A stretch of DNA of 64,000 bases from Flavobacterium psychrotrophum. Its GTDB lineage: Bacteria; Bacteroidota; Bacteroidia; Flavobacteriales; Flavobacteriaceae. The translations under genes were made by a program, and so were the position numbers. The stretch's first letter is position 1; the number at the start of each line of letters is the position of its first letter. Shown piece after piece: positions 51,785-60,381 of this stretch. The stretch covers positions 3,658,001 through 3,722,000 of the forward strand of contig NZ_CP031557.1 in the NCBI RefSeq assembly GCF_003403075.1, read 5' to 3'. The notes under the pieces were generated by a model. That model was not told the origin of the DNA. It made no database searches and worked only from the letters and a program-made list of their open reading frames with translations.

Positions 51785-52666
51785 ATGCAATTAAACCTAA
51801 CGGAAATTGAACGGGTAAAAACCATTTCCAAAGAAGACTTCTATAACAACTACGTAAAAAAGCAAAAACCCCTGGTAATAGAGCAGCTAACACAAGACTG
51901 GCCTGCCTATGAAAAGTGGAAGCTTAACTATATTAAAGACATAGCCGGAGACAAAACCGTACCCCTGTATGATGACAGGCCAGTATCTCACGAAGATGGC
52001 TTTAACCAGGCACATGCCACCATGAAGATGGGCGAATATGTAGACCTGCTGCAAAGTAAACCTACTAATTACCGCATTTTTTTATACAACCTCATGAAGG
52101 AGGTGCCATCGCTAAAAAACGATTTTAAATGGCCTGACATTGGGTTAAGACTGGTAAAACAACTGCCCATGCTTTTCTTTGGCGGAGAAAACAGCAGGGT
52201 ATTTATTCACTACGATATCGACTTTAGCAACATACTACACTTTCATTTCCACGGAAAAAAACGCTGCATCTTATTTGACCCAGGCCAAACGCCATACCTG
52301 TATAAAGTACCCCATGCGCTTATATCAAGAGAAGATATTGATTTTGACAATCCTGACTTTGACATATGGCCGGCACTAAAGCAGGCAAAAGGGCTTGTTG
52401 CAGATCTTAGCCACGGAGAAATGCTTTATATGCCCGAAGGCTACTGGCATTACATGAAGTATGTAACCCCGGGTTTCAGCATGAGCTTAAGGGCTTTTCC
52501 GCGCAGGCCACTAAACCTTATGAAAGCAGCTTACAATGTTACCATAATGCGCTGCTTTGACAATTTTATGCGCAGGTATAAAGGCCAGGCCTGGATAGAC
52601 TATAAAAACCGTGAGGCCATTATCCGTACACATAAAAAGCTGAACCTGCCGGTAGAAAGCTTTTAA
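51785..52666 (+). CDS. Cupin-like (JmjC) domain protein
   Basis: 293 residues. The fold is a cupin/JmjC type: KKQKPLVIEQLTQDWPAYEKW near the start, the metal triad HYDID (the His-x-Asp) and later YMPEGYWHYM (distal His), with HFHFHGKKRCILFDP between. Such proteins are Fe(II)/2-oxoglutarate oxygenases that hydroxylate protein or RNA side chains; the substrate is unknown. It has its own promoter, and recX lies 48 bases downstream. Confidence 0.9.
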   Translation: MQLNLTEIERVKTISKEDFYNNYVKKQKPLVIEQLTQDWPAYEKWKLNYIKDIAGDKTVPLYDDRPVSHEDGFNQAHATMKMGEYVDLLQSKPTNYRIFLYNLMKEVPSLKNDFKWPDIGLRLVKQLPMLFFGGENSRVFIHYDIDFSNILHFHFHGKKRCILFDPGQTPYLYKVPHALISREDIDFDNPDFDIWPALKQAKGLVADLSHGEMLYMPEGYWHYMKYVTPGFSMSLRAFPRRPLNLMKAAYNVTIMRCFDNFMRRYKGQAWIDYKNREAIIRTHKKLNLPVESF

Positions 52667-52675
52667 GAAAATTAC

Positions 52676-52702
52676 AGTCCCGTTTTAAAGCGGGATTCTT
52701 TA
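52676..52702 (+). terminator. Weak terminator before recX
   Basis: TCCCG and CGGGA pair around TTTTAAAG, with a T-rich tail. The recX ATG is 12 bases further on, so some read-through may feed recX. Confidence 0.55.
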
Positions 52703-52713
52703 TTTTTACACTC

Positions 52714-53193
52714 ATGGATACAGGCCACAAAACATATACGGTAGATGAAGCCACCCGAAAGCTAGAATATTTTTGCAGCTACCAGGACCGTTGTCATGAA
52801 GAAGTATTGCAAAAGCTTAAAAGCCTGCGCATGATACCACAGGCAATAGATGCAATAATGGCTCATTTAATAGAACATAATTTTTTGAATGAAGAACGTT
52901 TTGCCTGTAGTTTTGCCCGTGGTAAGTGGCGTATAAAACAGTGGGGAAAGCGCCGCATTGTACAGGAACTCAAATTCAGAGACATTTCACGCTATAATAT
53001 AGAGCGCGCACTCAAAGAAATTGATGAAGAAGAATATATAAATCAATTCAGTAAACTGGCAGAAACACAGTGGGAAAATATAAGGGAAACTTCCATCCTT
53101 AAAAAAAAGAAAAAACTTACAGATTTTTTATTGCGAAAAGGATATGAAAACGACATTATATATGACAAAATTAACAATCTGACTGAATTTTGA
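52714..53193 (+). CDS. recX: Regulatory protein RecX
   Basis: 159 residues of the three-helix RecX repeats: YTVDEATRKLEYFCSYQDRC, HNFLNEERFACSFARGKWRIKQWGKRRIVQELKFRDIS and LLRKGYENDIIYDKI. RecX inhibits RecA filaments and tunes recombination and SOS. recA itself is not in the window. It follows the cupin-like gene, with no obvious promoter of its own. Confidence 0.93.
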   Translation: MDTGHKTYTVDEATRKLEYFCSYQDRCHEEVLQKLKSLRMIPQAIDAIMAHLIEHNFLNEERFACSFARGKWRIKQWGKRRIVQELKFRDISRYNIERALKEIDEEEYINQFSKLAETQWENIRETSILKKKKKLTDFLLRKGYENDIIYDKINNLTEF

Positions 53194-53288
53194 TATTAAT
53201 ATTTTAAATATTTCGCAATTCACAAAATTTTGTTAAATTAGCAAATTCCTTCAATTGTCCCTAACTGAAGCAAAGGAAAAAGCCCTAT

Positions 53289-55130
53289 ATGAAATACATT
53301 TTTTATCTACTTATATTTTTTGTAAGCTTTACGTGCTTTGCGCAACGCGAAAACGAATTTTCTAAAACGATAAAAGACGCGCAGCGCCTGGTTTACAAAC
53401 AGCCGGACAGTGCACTTGTAATTGTAAAGAGAGTACTGGCAAAGCCTAACCTGCCAGATACTATTTATGGCAGCATGTATAACATTTATGGTATATACTA
53501 TGGTATGCGCGGCAACAACGATTCTCTTATTTATTATCAAAAAAAGTCTATATCGTACTTAGATAATTATCCCGAATTTAAAGCACGCAGCCTGGCAAAC
53601 CTAGGTGTAGGCTACAGGAACAAAGGCGAATACAATACTGCCATAAGCACATTTAATGCCGCGCTTGAAATTAACCGGAAAATAAAAAATGATACCGGTA
53701 TAGCAGTAGATTATGGCGAACTGGCAAGTGTATACAACACTATGGGAGATTATGAAAAATCTATAAATCTCCTTATCAGCGCAATAGATATAGTTAAAAA
53801 AGATAAAAAACAGGATAAACTGCCTGCCCTGCAACAAAAGCTTGCAAACACCTACCTGGCTCAGCGTAACTTTAAATTTGCAATAGACCTTTATATGGAC
53901 TGCCTGCCTAATTTTAAAAAAATGGGCCAGCTGAAAAACTACTATCTTACGCTTGTAAACCTTGCAGAAGCACGCATACACCTTGAAGACCTTAGCGGAG
54001 CAAAAAGCGCGCTTGCCGAAGCCATTAAAGGGCTTGAAGATTTTGGAGATAAAAGCATTATAGGCATTTCTTATGGTAAGCTGGGGAATATAGAAGAGGG
54101 CCTTGGAAACCATGCAAAGGCACTGGCTTCTTATAAAAAGGGACTGGAGCTAATGCTTCAGGTAAAGTCTAACCGTGCAGTTCGTGTAGCATCAGAATAT
54201 ATTGGCTTATTAAACAAAGATAAAAATGCAGTAGCTGCCCTTGCATTAGCTGCCCGCATAGACCGTTCGGGACTTTTTGAAAACAGCCCTAACGAAGACA
54301 AGATGTTTTACAAAAAGGCAGTAGGTGATGCTTACAGCAACAACAACAACGAAAGCGCCGCCATAAAAGCCTATCAGGAAACCATAGTTATGAAAGACTC
54401 TATTGCGGCTAACGACAGGCAAACGGCAATAGGAGAAGCCCAGGCTAAATTTGAAACCGAATTGCAACGCGAAAAGAACGCAGCATTACAGGCCAATAAC
54501 AAATCGCTCCAAAAGACGATAGAAGCAGAGAAAACACGCAGGTGGCTGTATGGCATGGGCATACTGGCTATAGGCATACTTATACTGCTTGCACTAAGGG
54601 GATACTTTTTAAAATCGCGCCTGCAGGCCGAACAACTGCGCACCATAGAGGCAGAGAAAAACATGATACAGCAGCAGCACCTGCACGAGCAGGAGCTTAC
54701 CAATGCACAACGTGAAATAATAGACGAAAAGCAGCGCGAACTTACCAGTACAGCCCTGCGCATGGCTAATTTTCAAGATGGTGTAATGCAAATTATTGAT
54801 AAGTGTAATACCGGCGAAATATCTAAGATGAGCGACCTTAAAAAGGAACTCCAGACTCTTGCTAAACAAGAAGATTACTGGAAACAGTTTGAAACCCGTT
54901 TTAACAACCTGCATCCGGAGTTTGGTAATTCGCTACAACACCGCTTTACAAAACTTACCAAAAACGATATTGAGTTTTGCTCACTACTTAAGCTTAACCT
55001 GAGCAATAAAGAAATAGCATCATTGCTTCAAATTTCGCACGAAAGTGCCATCACCAAAAAGTATCGCATCAAGAAAAAGATGGAAATAAATGATGATGAT
55101 GAATTTGAAAGGATGCTGACGGAGATGTGA
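53289..55130 (+). CDS. Membrane-anchored TPR/HTH transcriptional regulator (regulator 2)
   Basis: 613 residues. Signal peptide (CFAQ, about 19), five or more TPR units (SLANLGVGYRNKGEYNTAISTFNAALEINR and similar), a coiled segment, a membrane helix at about 417-437 and another coiled coil. A C-terminal helix-turn-helix follows (LTKNDIEFCSLLKLNLSNKEIASLLQISHESAITKKYRIKKKM). It is built like regulator 1 and is only 25% or so similar by eye. Its upstream region has no exact -7 box. Target and signal are unknown. Confidence 0.88.
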   Translation: MKYIFYLLIFFVSFTCFAQRENEFSKTIKDAQRLVYKQPDSALVIVKRVLAKPNLPDTIYGSMYNIYGIYYGMRGNNDSLIYYQKKSISYLDNYPEFKARSLANLGVGYRNKGEYNTAISTFNAALEINRKIKNDTGIAVDYGELASVYNTMGDYEKSINLLISAIDIVKKDKKQDKLPALQQKLANTYLAQRNFKFAIDLYMDCLPNFKKMGQLKNYYLTLVNLAEARIHLEDLSGAKSALAEAIKGLEDFGDKSIIGISYGKLGNIEEGLGNHAKALASYKKGLELMLQVKSNRAVRVASEYIGLLNKDKNAVAALALAARIDRSGLFENSPNEDKMFYKKAVGDAYSNNNNESAAIKAYQETIVMKDSIAANDRQTAIGEAQAKFETELQREKNAALQANNKSLQKTIEAEKTRRWLYGMGILAIGILILLALRGYFLKSRLQAEQLRTIEAEKNMIQQQHLHEQELTNAQREIIDEKQRELTSTALRMANFQDGVMQIIDKCNTGEISKMSDLKKELQTLAKQEDYWKQFETRFNNLHPEFGNSLQHRFTKLTKNDIEFCSLLKLNLSNKEIASLLQISHESAITKKYRIKKKMEINDDDEFERMLTEM

Positions 55131-55239
55131 TGTAGTAAACAGCCTGATTCAAAATCATACTGCGCCGTTAATCTAACCACAAGGCACACGAAGCTTATAC
55201 AAAGTTGTATGCTTAGTGGAAAAAAAGCCTCAAGACATA

Positions 55240-56136
55240 TCAATTCAAAAACTGTTTCCTGTATTCTACAGGGCTAAAGCCTGTTTCCTTTTTAAAAAGA
55301 CGGCTAAAGTATGGCGGGTTTTCAAAGCCCAGTAAATAAGCCGTTTCTGCAATGGTTTTTTCGGGTAGCTGAAGTAAGTTCTTGGCCTCCCCTACTAAAA
55401 AAATATGGATAAGTTCCAGTGCCGTCTTACCGGTTTCCTGACGCAGCAGGTCGCTCAGGTAGCGGGTAGAGGTATTAAGCGCATCGGCCATCGCCTTTAC
55501 TGTAGGCAGGCCACCGGTTTGCAACAGGCCTTTTTCAAGATATGATGCGAGCAGGCTATTGAACTTTGATACCGTAGCTCCGGAAAGCTCTGTACGGTTA
55601 ATAAACTGTCGTTTATAAAAACGCTGCGAATATTTTAATATAGAGTCGATATGGGTCAGGATAATGTCACGGGTATACTCGTCCTGGTTGGCATTGTTTT
55701 CGTCTTCAATTTTAAAATACAGCTCCCATATTATCTCCTCCTCGCGCGGCGAAAGGTGCAGAGCTTCGTTAACCTCATAATCAAAAAAGCCATACTTTTT
55801 TATCTGGTCGTGCAGCAGGTGCCCGTTAAGGTAATCTTCGTGAATGTAAATAATAAAGCCTTTTTCTTCCAGCTCCAGATCTTTTATCTCTACAATTTGC
55901 CTTGGCTTGATGAATGAAAGCGAACCGTTTTCATGGTCGTATTTAGTACGCCCGTAATTAATAACACCCGATTTCATTTTTTTAAACATGATCGTATGAA
56001 AATCAGACGTAAACGCACCTTCGCCAATGTTACAGCTTACCAGACGTTCGCATAATATAAGCCCCAACATAGGATTTTCGGGTGGCGGGCAGCCGGTGTC
56101 GCGGCTAAGTTCTATGATACTGCTATAATGTTTCAT
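55240..56136 (-). CDS. AraC-family transcriptional regulator
   Basis: 298 residues. The N-terminal half is a cupin-like sensor domain (about 1-150), and the C-terminal AraC domain has two helix-turn-helices (VKAMADALNTSTRYLSDLLRQETGKTALELI and IAETAYLLGFENPPYFSRLFKKETGFSPVEYRK). It is preceded on the same strand by an SDR gene, a common AraC-SDR pairing. An inverted-repeat element sits between them. Confidence 0.92.
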   Translation of the reverse strand: MKHYSSIIELSRDTGCPPPENPMLGLILCERLVSCNIGEGAFTSDFHTIMFKKMKSGVINYGRTKYDHENGSLSFIKPRQIVEIKDLELEEKGFIIYIHEDYLNGHLLHDQIKKYGFFDYEVNEALHLSPREEEIIWELYFKIEDENNANQDEYTRDIILTHIDSILKYSQRFYKRQFINRTELSGATVSKFNSLLASYLEKGLLQTGGLPTVKAMADALNTSTRYLSDLLRQETGKTALELIHIFLVGEAKNLLQLPEKTIAETAYLLGFENPPYFSRLFKKETGFSPVEYRKQFLN

Positions 56137-56153
56137 GCTTTTAAATATAATAT

Positions 56154-56240
56154 GGGCTGTCTCAATGTGTGATTAGTAAATTGAGATTCCTCCTATCGTC
56201 GGAATGACAAAACGCTATCAAAACGCCATTGAAACAGCCC
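56154..56240. repeat. MITE-like inverted repeat with dispersed core
   Basis: Outer arms GGGCTGTCTCAATG (56154-56167) and CATTGAAACAGCCC (56227-56240) pair with one mismatch. The core has GAGATTCCTCC and GGAATGACAAAACG, a motif I recognise from many bacterial intergenic repeats. The element is 87 bases and has no gene. It looks like a short non-autonomous element between the SDR and AraC genes. Confidence 0.7.
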
Positions 56241-56265
56241 TATAAAATTAATAAATTATGTGCAA

Positions 56266-57087
56266 TTAATTACCATGTGCGGCTACGGCAACTTCATCCC
56301 AGGCATCCCACTCGGCTATACGGCCTTCATATACCTGTTTTGCCCAAGGTAATGCGTGTTTACCTAAGAACAACCTTAACGGAGGCTGTGCTGCATCTAC
56401 AAGTTTAAGTACAGCTTCAGATGTAGCGGCAGGATCACCAAACAGGCCTTCCTGGCTATTAGCCTCGTTAAAGGCGTTCCTTACTTCGCTATAAACGTCA
56501 AGTTGCTGTGTTTGCAATGCGCTGGCTCCGGCCCAGTCTGTAGCAAAACCATTTGGCTCGATAAGCGACACATTGATACCAAAACCTTTTACTTCCTGAG
56601 CCAGCGTTTCGGTAAGTCCTTCTACCGCAAATTTAGAGGCATTGTACAAACCAAGAAGTGGCAGTGTTGTAATACCAAGCACACTGCTTACCTGAATAAT
56701 GTGTCCGTACCCCTGCTCCCTGAATACAGGTACGACAGCCTGTGTAACCCATAATAAACCAAATACGTTAGTTTCTATCTGGGCGCGGGCTTCGGCTTCG
56801 CTGGTTTCTTCAATGGTACCAAAAAGGCCATAACCGGCATTGTTTATAACCACATCAAGCGTACCAAAGTGTTCTTTGGCTTTTGCTACTGCGGCAAAGC
56901 TTTCGTCGCGGCTGTTTACATCAAGCTTAATAGGTAGTATAGCATCGCCATAAGTAGCTACAAGATCGGCAAGGGTTTCAGTATTACGCGCCGTTGCCGC
57001 TACTTTATCACCACGTTTTAAAAAGGCTTCTGCCCAAAGTTTCCCAAATCCGCGGGAAGCACCTGTTATCAAAATTGTTTTAGACAT
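56266..57087 (-). CDS. SDR-family oxidoreductase
   Basis: 273 residues. The cofactor loop TGASRGFG is at 8-15, NNAG at 82-85, Ser134-135, and the catalytic Tyr148-x-x-x-Lys152. The VINNAGYGLFGTIEE and TDWAGASA segments place it among SDRs of the DltE/short-chain ketoreductase type. An exact -7 box (TACCTTTG) precedes it. Its AraC neighbour downstream probably regulates it or shares its signal. Confidence 0.92.
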   Translation of the reverse strand: MSKTILITGASRGFGKLWAEAFLKRGDKVAATARNTETLADLVATYGDAILPIKLDVNSRDESFAAVAKAKEHFGTLDVVINNAGYGLFGTIEETSEAEARAQIETNVFGLLWVTQAVVPVFREQGYGHIIQVSSVLGITTLPLLGLYNASKFAVEGLTETLAQEVKGFGINVSLIEPNGFATDWAGASALQTQQLDVYSEVRNAFNEANSQEGLFGDPAATSEAVLKLVDAAQPPLRLFLGKHALPWAKQVYEGRIAEWDAWDEVAVAAHGN

Positions 57088-57113
57088 TGTTTTGTATCTT
57101 TAAGATTATGATA

Positions 57114-57121
57114 CAAAGGTA
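57114..57121 (-). promoter_or_regulatory. -7 box of the SDR gene
   Basis: The minus strand reads TACCTTTG, 27 bases before the ATG at 57087. Confidence 0.6.
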
Positions 57122-57302
57122 TACCCGGTGCCCGCCCTGCGACTTATACAGAAATACGGAATGCTGATACAAAAGTGCGGGTATGTGACTAAAACACAAA
57201 CAACAGGTTACGTGTAAAATACCTATTTATAGGTATTTAAAAAGATTTAGATATGTTATAAGTTAGCAAAGCGAACAAACTAGCAAACAACACCTTACAT
57301 AC

Positions 57303-57878
57303 ATGAAGCTCAAAACCTTTTACCTGTTGGCATTTGCCTCGTTAGGACTCTGCTCCTGCTCAAATCTTTATGAAGTACATTATTTTAAAGATAAAATATC
57401 AAGCTCATCTTCAACAAAAGTTATCCCAAATTATTACAAAGTAGAAATTAGGGCACACTCATTCCTTTCGAGTTCAAGATATCTTTCAGGGTACTTTGAC
57501 CAAAGCGCAATCAATCTTTATTTCAATGAATTTACCCAACCTGCAAATGGTAAATTATTTGGCAATAACGAATCATCATCAGCTTTTACCGATGAGAAAG
57601 GCAATGAGCTTGTACTTATATTTTCGACCAATTCTAAAGCTGTTTCAGACCAGATAGGTGCCATAGCAAAAAACCAGGTTGTATTAAACTCTGCGGCCAC
57701 TGTTTTTTTGAAAGATAAATTTGACCAATCCCGAAAGCTTAGCCAGGAACTTGATAACGCTGATAATGACAAAAACACATTTATTTTTCAGGCAAATGCT
57801 TATCTTAAGGATATAACAACTAAAACTGAGGCAGAACAAAAACTTGCAATTCAACAGTTAATACAAACCTTAAATTAA
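57303..57878 (+). CDS. Lipoprotein, first gene of an unrecognised three-gene operon
   Basis: 191 residues with lipobox LCSC (about Cys18). The mature part begins with a Ser-rich spacer, then beta-type strands (YKVEIRAHSF, ELVLIFSTNSKAVSDQIGAIAKNQ) and a helical C-terminal tail (RKLSQELDNADNDKNTF, LKDITTKTEAEQKLAIQQLIQ). I recognise no family. The operon is more AT-rich than its neighbours, and the next gene follows after 4 bases. Confidence 0.75.
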   Translation: MKLKTFYLLAFASLGLCSCSNLYEVHYFKDKISSSSSTKVIPNYYKVEIRAHSFLSSSRYLSGYFDQSAINLYFNEFTQPANGKLFGNNESSSAFTDEKGNELVLIFSTNSKAVSDQIGAIAKNQVVLNSAATVFLKDKFDQSRKLSQELDNADNDKNTFIFQANAYLKDITTKTEAEQKLAIQQLIQTLN

Positions 57879-57882
57879 GATT

Positions 57883-58959
57883 ATGAACAGGATTTTGTTA
57901 TTAATAGTAATGGTAATAATTTCTTCTGGCTGCAGCAGTAAGCTAAAAGTTATTGTAAGGACAGCAGATAGGGAACAAGTAATTAAGTATGGTGGTGATC
58001 TTATAAGAGCAGATATTGTGAATTCAACTGTAGCAATTGAAGCTTTTCTCAACAATTCAGCGTCAGACAAGAAATTAATACTTGATAAAATTAAAGCTAA
58101 AATAATCAGTGAGCATAAAGGAGGTAAGATTGAAGCCAATACAGAAAAACAATGGGGTGAAGATTTTGACTATGCAGTTGCAATAATTCGCAACCACAAT
58201 AAAAAAGCAATTGACGCCTTATTAAAAATAACACCGGCAGCAGATACAAAAACAATTAATGATGCATATGTAGAAGCATATAAATATATTGATGATACAA
58301 GGCTGTTAACATCTACCTTTATATATAACATTACTACAGCAGCAGGTATAAAAAATCCGAATACTGCTGAATTAATATCCGGTACGGTGCTTGAAACCAC
58401 TAAGAACGAACTTAATTCATCCAGGATGCGTTTTCCTATTATAGGCGACCCACTCACTTCTTTTATTACTAAAACAGAAAATAAGAATATATGGAAGAGC
58501 ACCTTTAACAAAACCCGCTCATTTACTCTTTTTGGCAATTCTGACATTGCTGTTATACTTCGCTCTAATCCACCAGAAAAAGAACTTAAGAGTGGCGATT
58601 ATAATAACAACTTCACTATTAAAGGCGTAAGAATGGATGCTGCAGATGCTACAAATGCCATTTTTACCAGCCTCGCCCAAACCATGAATTTTATTTCCAG
58701 CCTGCAGGGAATACCATTACCTCAATCCCAAAAACCAACTCAAGAGAATCCTGCACCTGAGACTACACAACTTATGCAAGATATAGAGACTAACACAAAA
58801 AGCTTTAATCTGGAAACTAAAAAACTGGAAACTGCAAAAAAATTGCTCTTACAAAAAATGCTTATTGAGAATACTCAATCAAAAAGTGGTGCTGATTTGA
58901 CAGCAAGTATAAAACGTATAGAAGATTTTTGGAATGAACTAAAAAAAACACTTGAATAA
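57883..58959 (+). CDS. Lipoprotein, second gene of an unrecognised operon
   Basis: 358 residues with lipobox SSGC (about Cys17). It is mostly helical (AIRNHNKKAIDALLKI, DATNAIFTSLAQTMNFISSLQGI, a long coiled tail with LETKKLETAKKLLLQKM). The Pro-Gln-rich linker PQSQKPTQENPAPETTQ separates two parts. No family is recognised. Its stop overlaps the next start by one base (TAATG). The helical tail and lipid anchor suggest an envelope-associated assembly or scaffold, which is inference. Confidence 0.75.
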   Translation: MNRILLLIVMVIISSGCSSKLKVIVRTADREQVIKYGGDLIRADIVNSTVAIEAFLNNSASDKKLILDKIKAKIISEHKGGKIEANTEKQWGEDFDYAVAIIRNHNKKAIDALLKITPAADTKTINDAYVEAYKYIDDTRLLTSTFIYNITTAAGIKNPNTAELISGTVLETTKNELNSSRMRFPIIGDPLTSFITKTENKNIWKSTFNKTRSFTLFGNSDIAVILRSNPPEKELKSGDYNNNFTIKGVRMDAADATNAIFTSLAQTMNFISSLQGIPLPQSQKPTQENPAPETTQLMQDIETNTKSFNLETKKLETAKKLLLQKMLIENTQSKSGADLTASIKRIEDFWNELKKTLE

Positions 58960-59345
58960 TGAGGAAAATTTATCAATTAAAAGAAAATCTTGATATTCCC
59001 GGACAAAATTTTATAGTCAAGAAAGGAACATTAGCCGAAGTAAATTATGTGTTTGATATCAAAGACAACGATATACCAACACAACTGGGACTAAACTTTG
59101 AAAATATTAACGGTACTTATACAATTGAAGAATCTTTTTTTAATGATTTGATTTTTTCAGAGAATATTACATTCTTAGAATCAAAATTTAACGAAGGAGA
59201 TTGCGTAAAAAATGATAATCTTGGAACAGGCACAGTAATAAGCGTTGAGTATAAAGATTACTCCTTAAAGGGCAGATATTATTATTGGGTAAAATTTACA
59301 GATGGTGATTATTATACCGCAGAAAACTTTCTCGATTTTTGCTAA
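58959..59345 (+). CDS. Small protein with tudor/SH3-like C-terminal domain, third gene of the operon
   Basis: 128 residues without a signal peptide, so cytoplasmic. The last third (EGDCVKNDNLGTGTVISVEY, RYYYWVKFTDGDYYTAENF) reads like a small SH3/tudor-type barrel with the GTGTV turn also found at the C-terminus of some helicases. The first half is beta-rich and unassigned. It is translationally coupled to the lipoprotein upstream (one-base overlap). A perfect terminator follows. Confidence 0.65.
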   Translation: MRKIYQLKENLDIPGQNFIVKKGTLAEVNYVFDIKDNDIPTQLGLNFENINGTYTIEESFFNDLIFSENITFLESKFNEGDCVKNDNLGTGTVISVEYKDYSLKGRYYYWVKFTDGDYYTAENFLDFC

Positions 59346-59349
59346 ACAC

Positions 59350-59383
59350 AAACCCCGCCCTTACATCAGCAAGGGCGGGGTTT
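59350..59383. terminator. Bidirectional terminator after the three-gene operon
   Basis: AAACCCCGCCCTT and AAGGGCGGGGTTT form a perfect 13-bp stem with an 8-base loop, between convergent genes. Confidence 0.92.
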
Positions 59384-59406
59384 CGTTATAAATAAAACTA
59401 TAAAAG

Positions 59407-59823
59407 TTACCTACGGGTAAAACGCATCGCTAATCCATTATCTGCAACAATATTACCCTGCTCATCAGGAAGCCCTTCAGGAATATAAACCGACAAGGCA
59501 TTGTCTTCTACTTTATAAAGATAAGTATGCCCACCCTCTATAGCAAAACCCTGTGCCGTAAGAGATACATTATAAGTACCCGAAGTAACCATAAAAGGAT
59601 ATTTGCTCTCTACCTTGTTGTTAACCACAAGCGTATTAAGATTAGTAAGCGTCCAGGTTATATCGCCGTTTTTTAGAGCAGGTAATTCCGCAAGAAAAGC
59701 TACATAGCTATCCATGTTCCATTTGCCGTTAGCAGTGCCGTCGTTAGCTACCGGGCTGGCATCATCGCTGGAGCACGAAGCAAATAGAACAGTAATAAAC
59801 AAAAGTGTAAAAATCTTTTTCAT
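59407..59823 (-). CDS. Lipocalin-like lipoprotein
   Basis: 138 residues with lipobox FASC. The mature part has NGKWNMDSYVAF, ITWTLTNLNTLVVNNK, and GTYNVSLTAQGFAIEGG, the strand pattern of short lipocalin-like flavobacterial lipoproteins (DUF4923/lipocalin_4-like). Its neighbour at 59.9 kb is a paralogue. Function is unknown; it would be attached to the outer membrane or periplasmic face. Confidence 0.75.
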   Translation of the reverse strand: MKKIFTLLFITVLFASCSSDDASPVANDGTANGKWNMDSYVAFLAELPALKNGDITWTLTNLNTLVVNNKVESKYPFMVTSGTYNVSLTAQGFAIEGGHTYLYKVEDNALSVYIPEGLPDEQGNIVADNGLAMRFTRR

Positions 59824-59870
59824 GGTATTTAAAATATTAATTGGTTACGTAAAAACTATAATACGGGCTG

Positions 59871-60272
59871 TTACATTCCGGATAATCTACTGAACTTTAT
59901 CAAAGAGCCATCCTGAAGCCCTTCTTCCCCTTCGGTTAAAGTAAGTTCATCTCCAATAATTGCATACCTGTAATACGACTCAAAATCATCGTGTTTTATA
60001 AGAATGCGCTTATTGTCTATAGAAATAGCATACGTGCCAGAGTAAGGATAAACGCGGGCATCATCGCTATTATTAACTACAATAAGCTTATCTCCATTAA
60101 ATTGCCACACAACCTCATTAGCTGCGATTACCGGGGCGGGTAGGTCTGTATACATATATAATGCATCCATTTGCCACTTGCCGTTTAAGGCAGCGGCAGT
60201 ATTGTTATCATCATCGTCAGAACACGAACAAAAGCTTGCTGCAACAAGCAAAAGTGTAAGGATTTTTTTCAT
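59871..60272 (-). CDS. Lipocalin-like lipoprotein, paralogue
   Basis: 133 residues from the ATG at 60272 (MKKILTLLLVAASFCSC), since the 11 codons upstream do not form a signal peptide. The lipobox is FCSC. The fold markers NGKWQMDALYMYTDLPAP, VVWQFNGDKLIVVNN and GTYAISIDNKRILIKHDD match the previous gene. The two lie 47 bases apart on the same strand, most likely a tandem duplication. Confidence 0.75.
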   Translation of the reverse strand: MKKILTLLLVAASFCSCSDDDDNNTAAALNGKWQMDALYMYTDLPAPVIAANEVVWQFNGDKLIVVNNSDDARVYPYSGTYAISIDNKRILIKHDDFESYYRYAIIGDELTLTEGEEGLQDGSLIKFSRLSGM

Positions 60273-60347
60273 GGCAATTATAATTGGTTTTGTTGTAAGA
60301 TGCAAAAAACCTTTAAAGGTTGCTTATAAAAATGCCTTAAAACGAAA

Positions 60348-60379
60348 AAAACCGCCCTTGCATCTGCACGGGCGGTTTT
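60348..60379 (-). terminator. Terminator of rng
   Basis: AAAACCGCCC and GGGCGGTTTT pair around a 12-base loop, directly after the rng stop codon. Confidence 0.88.
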
Positions 60380-60381
60380 TG

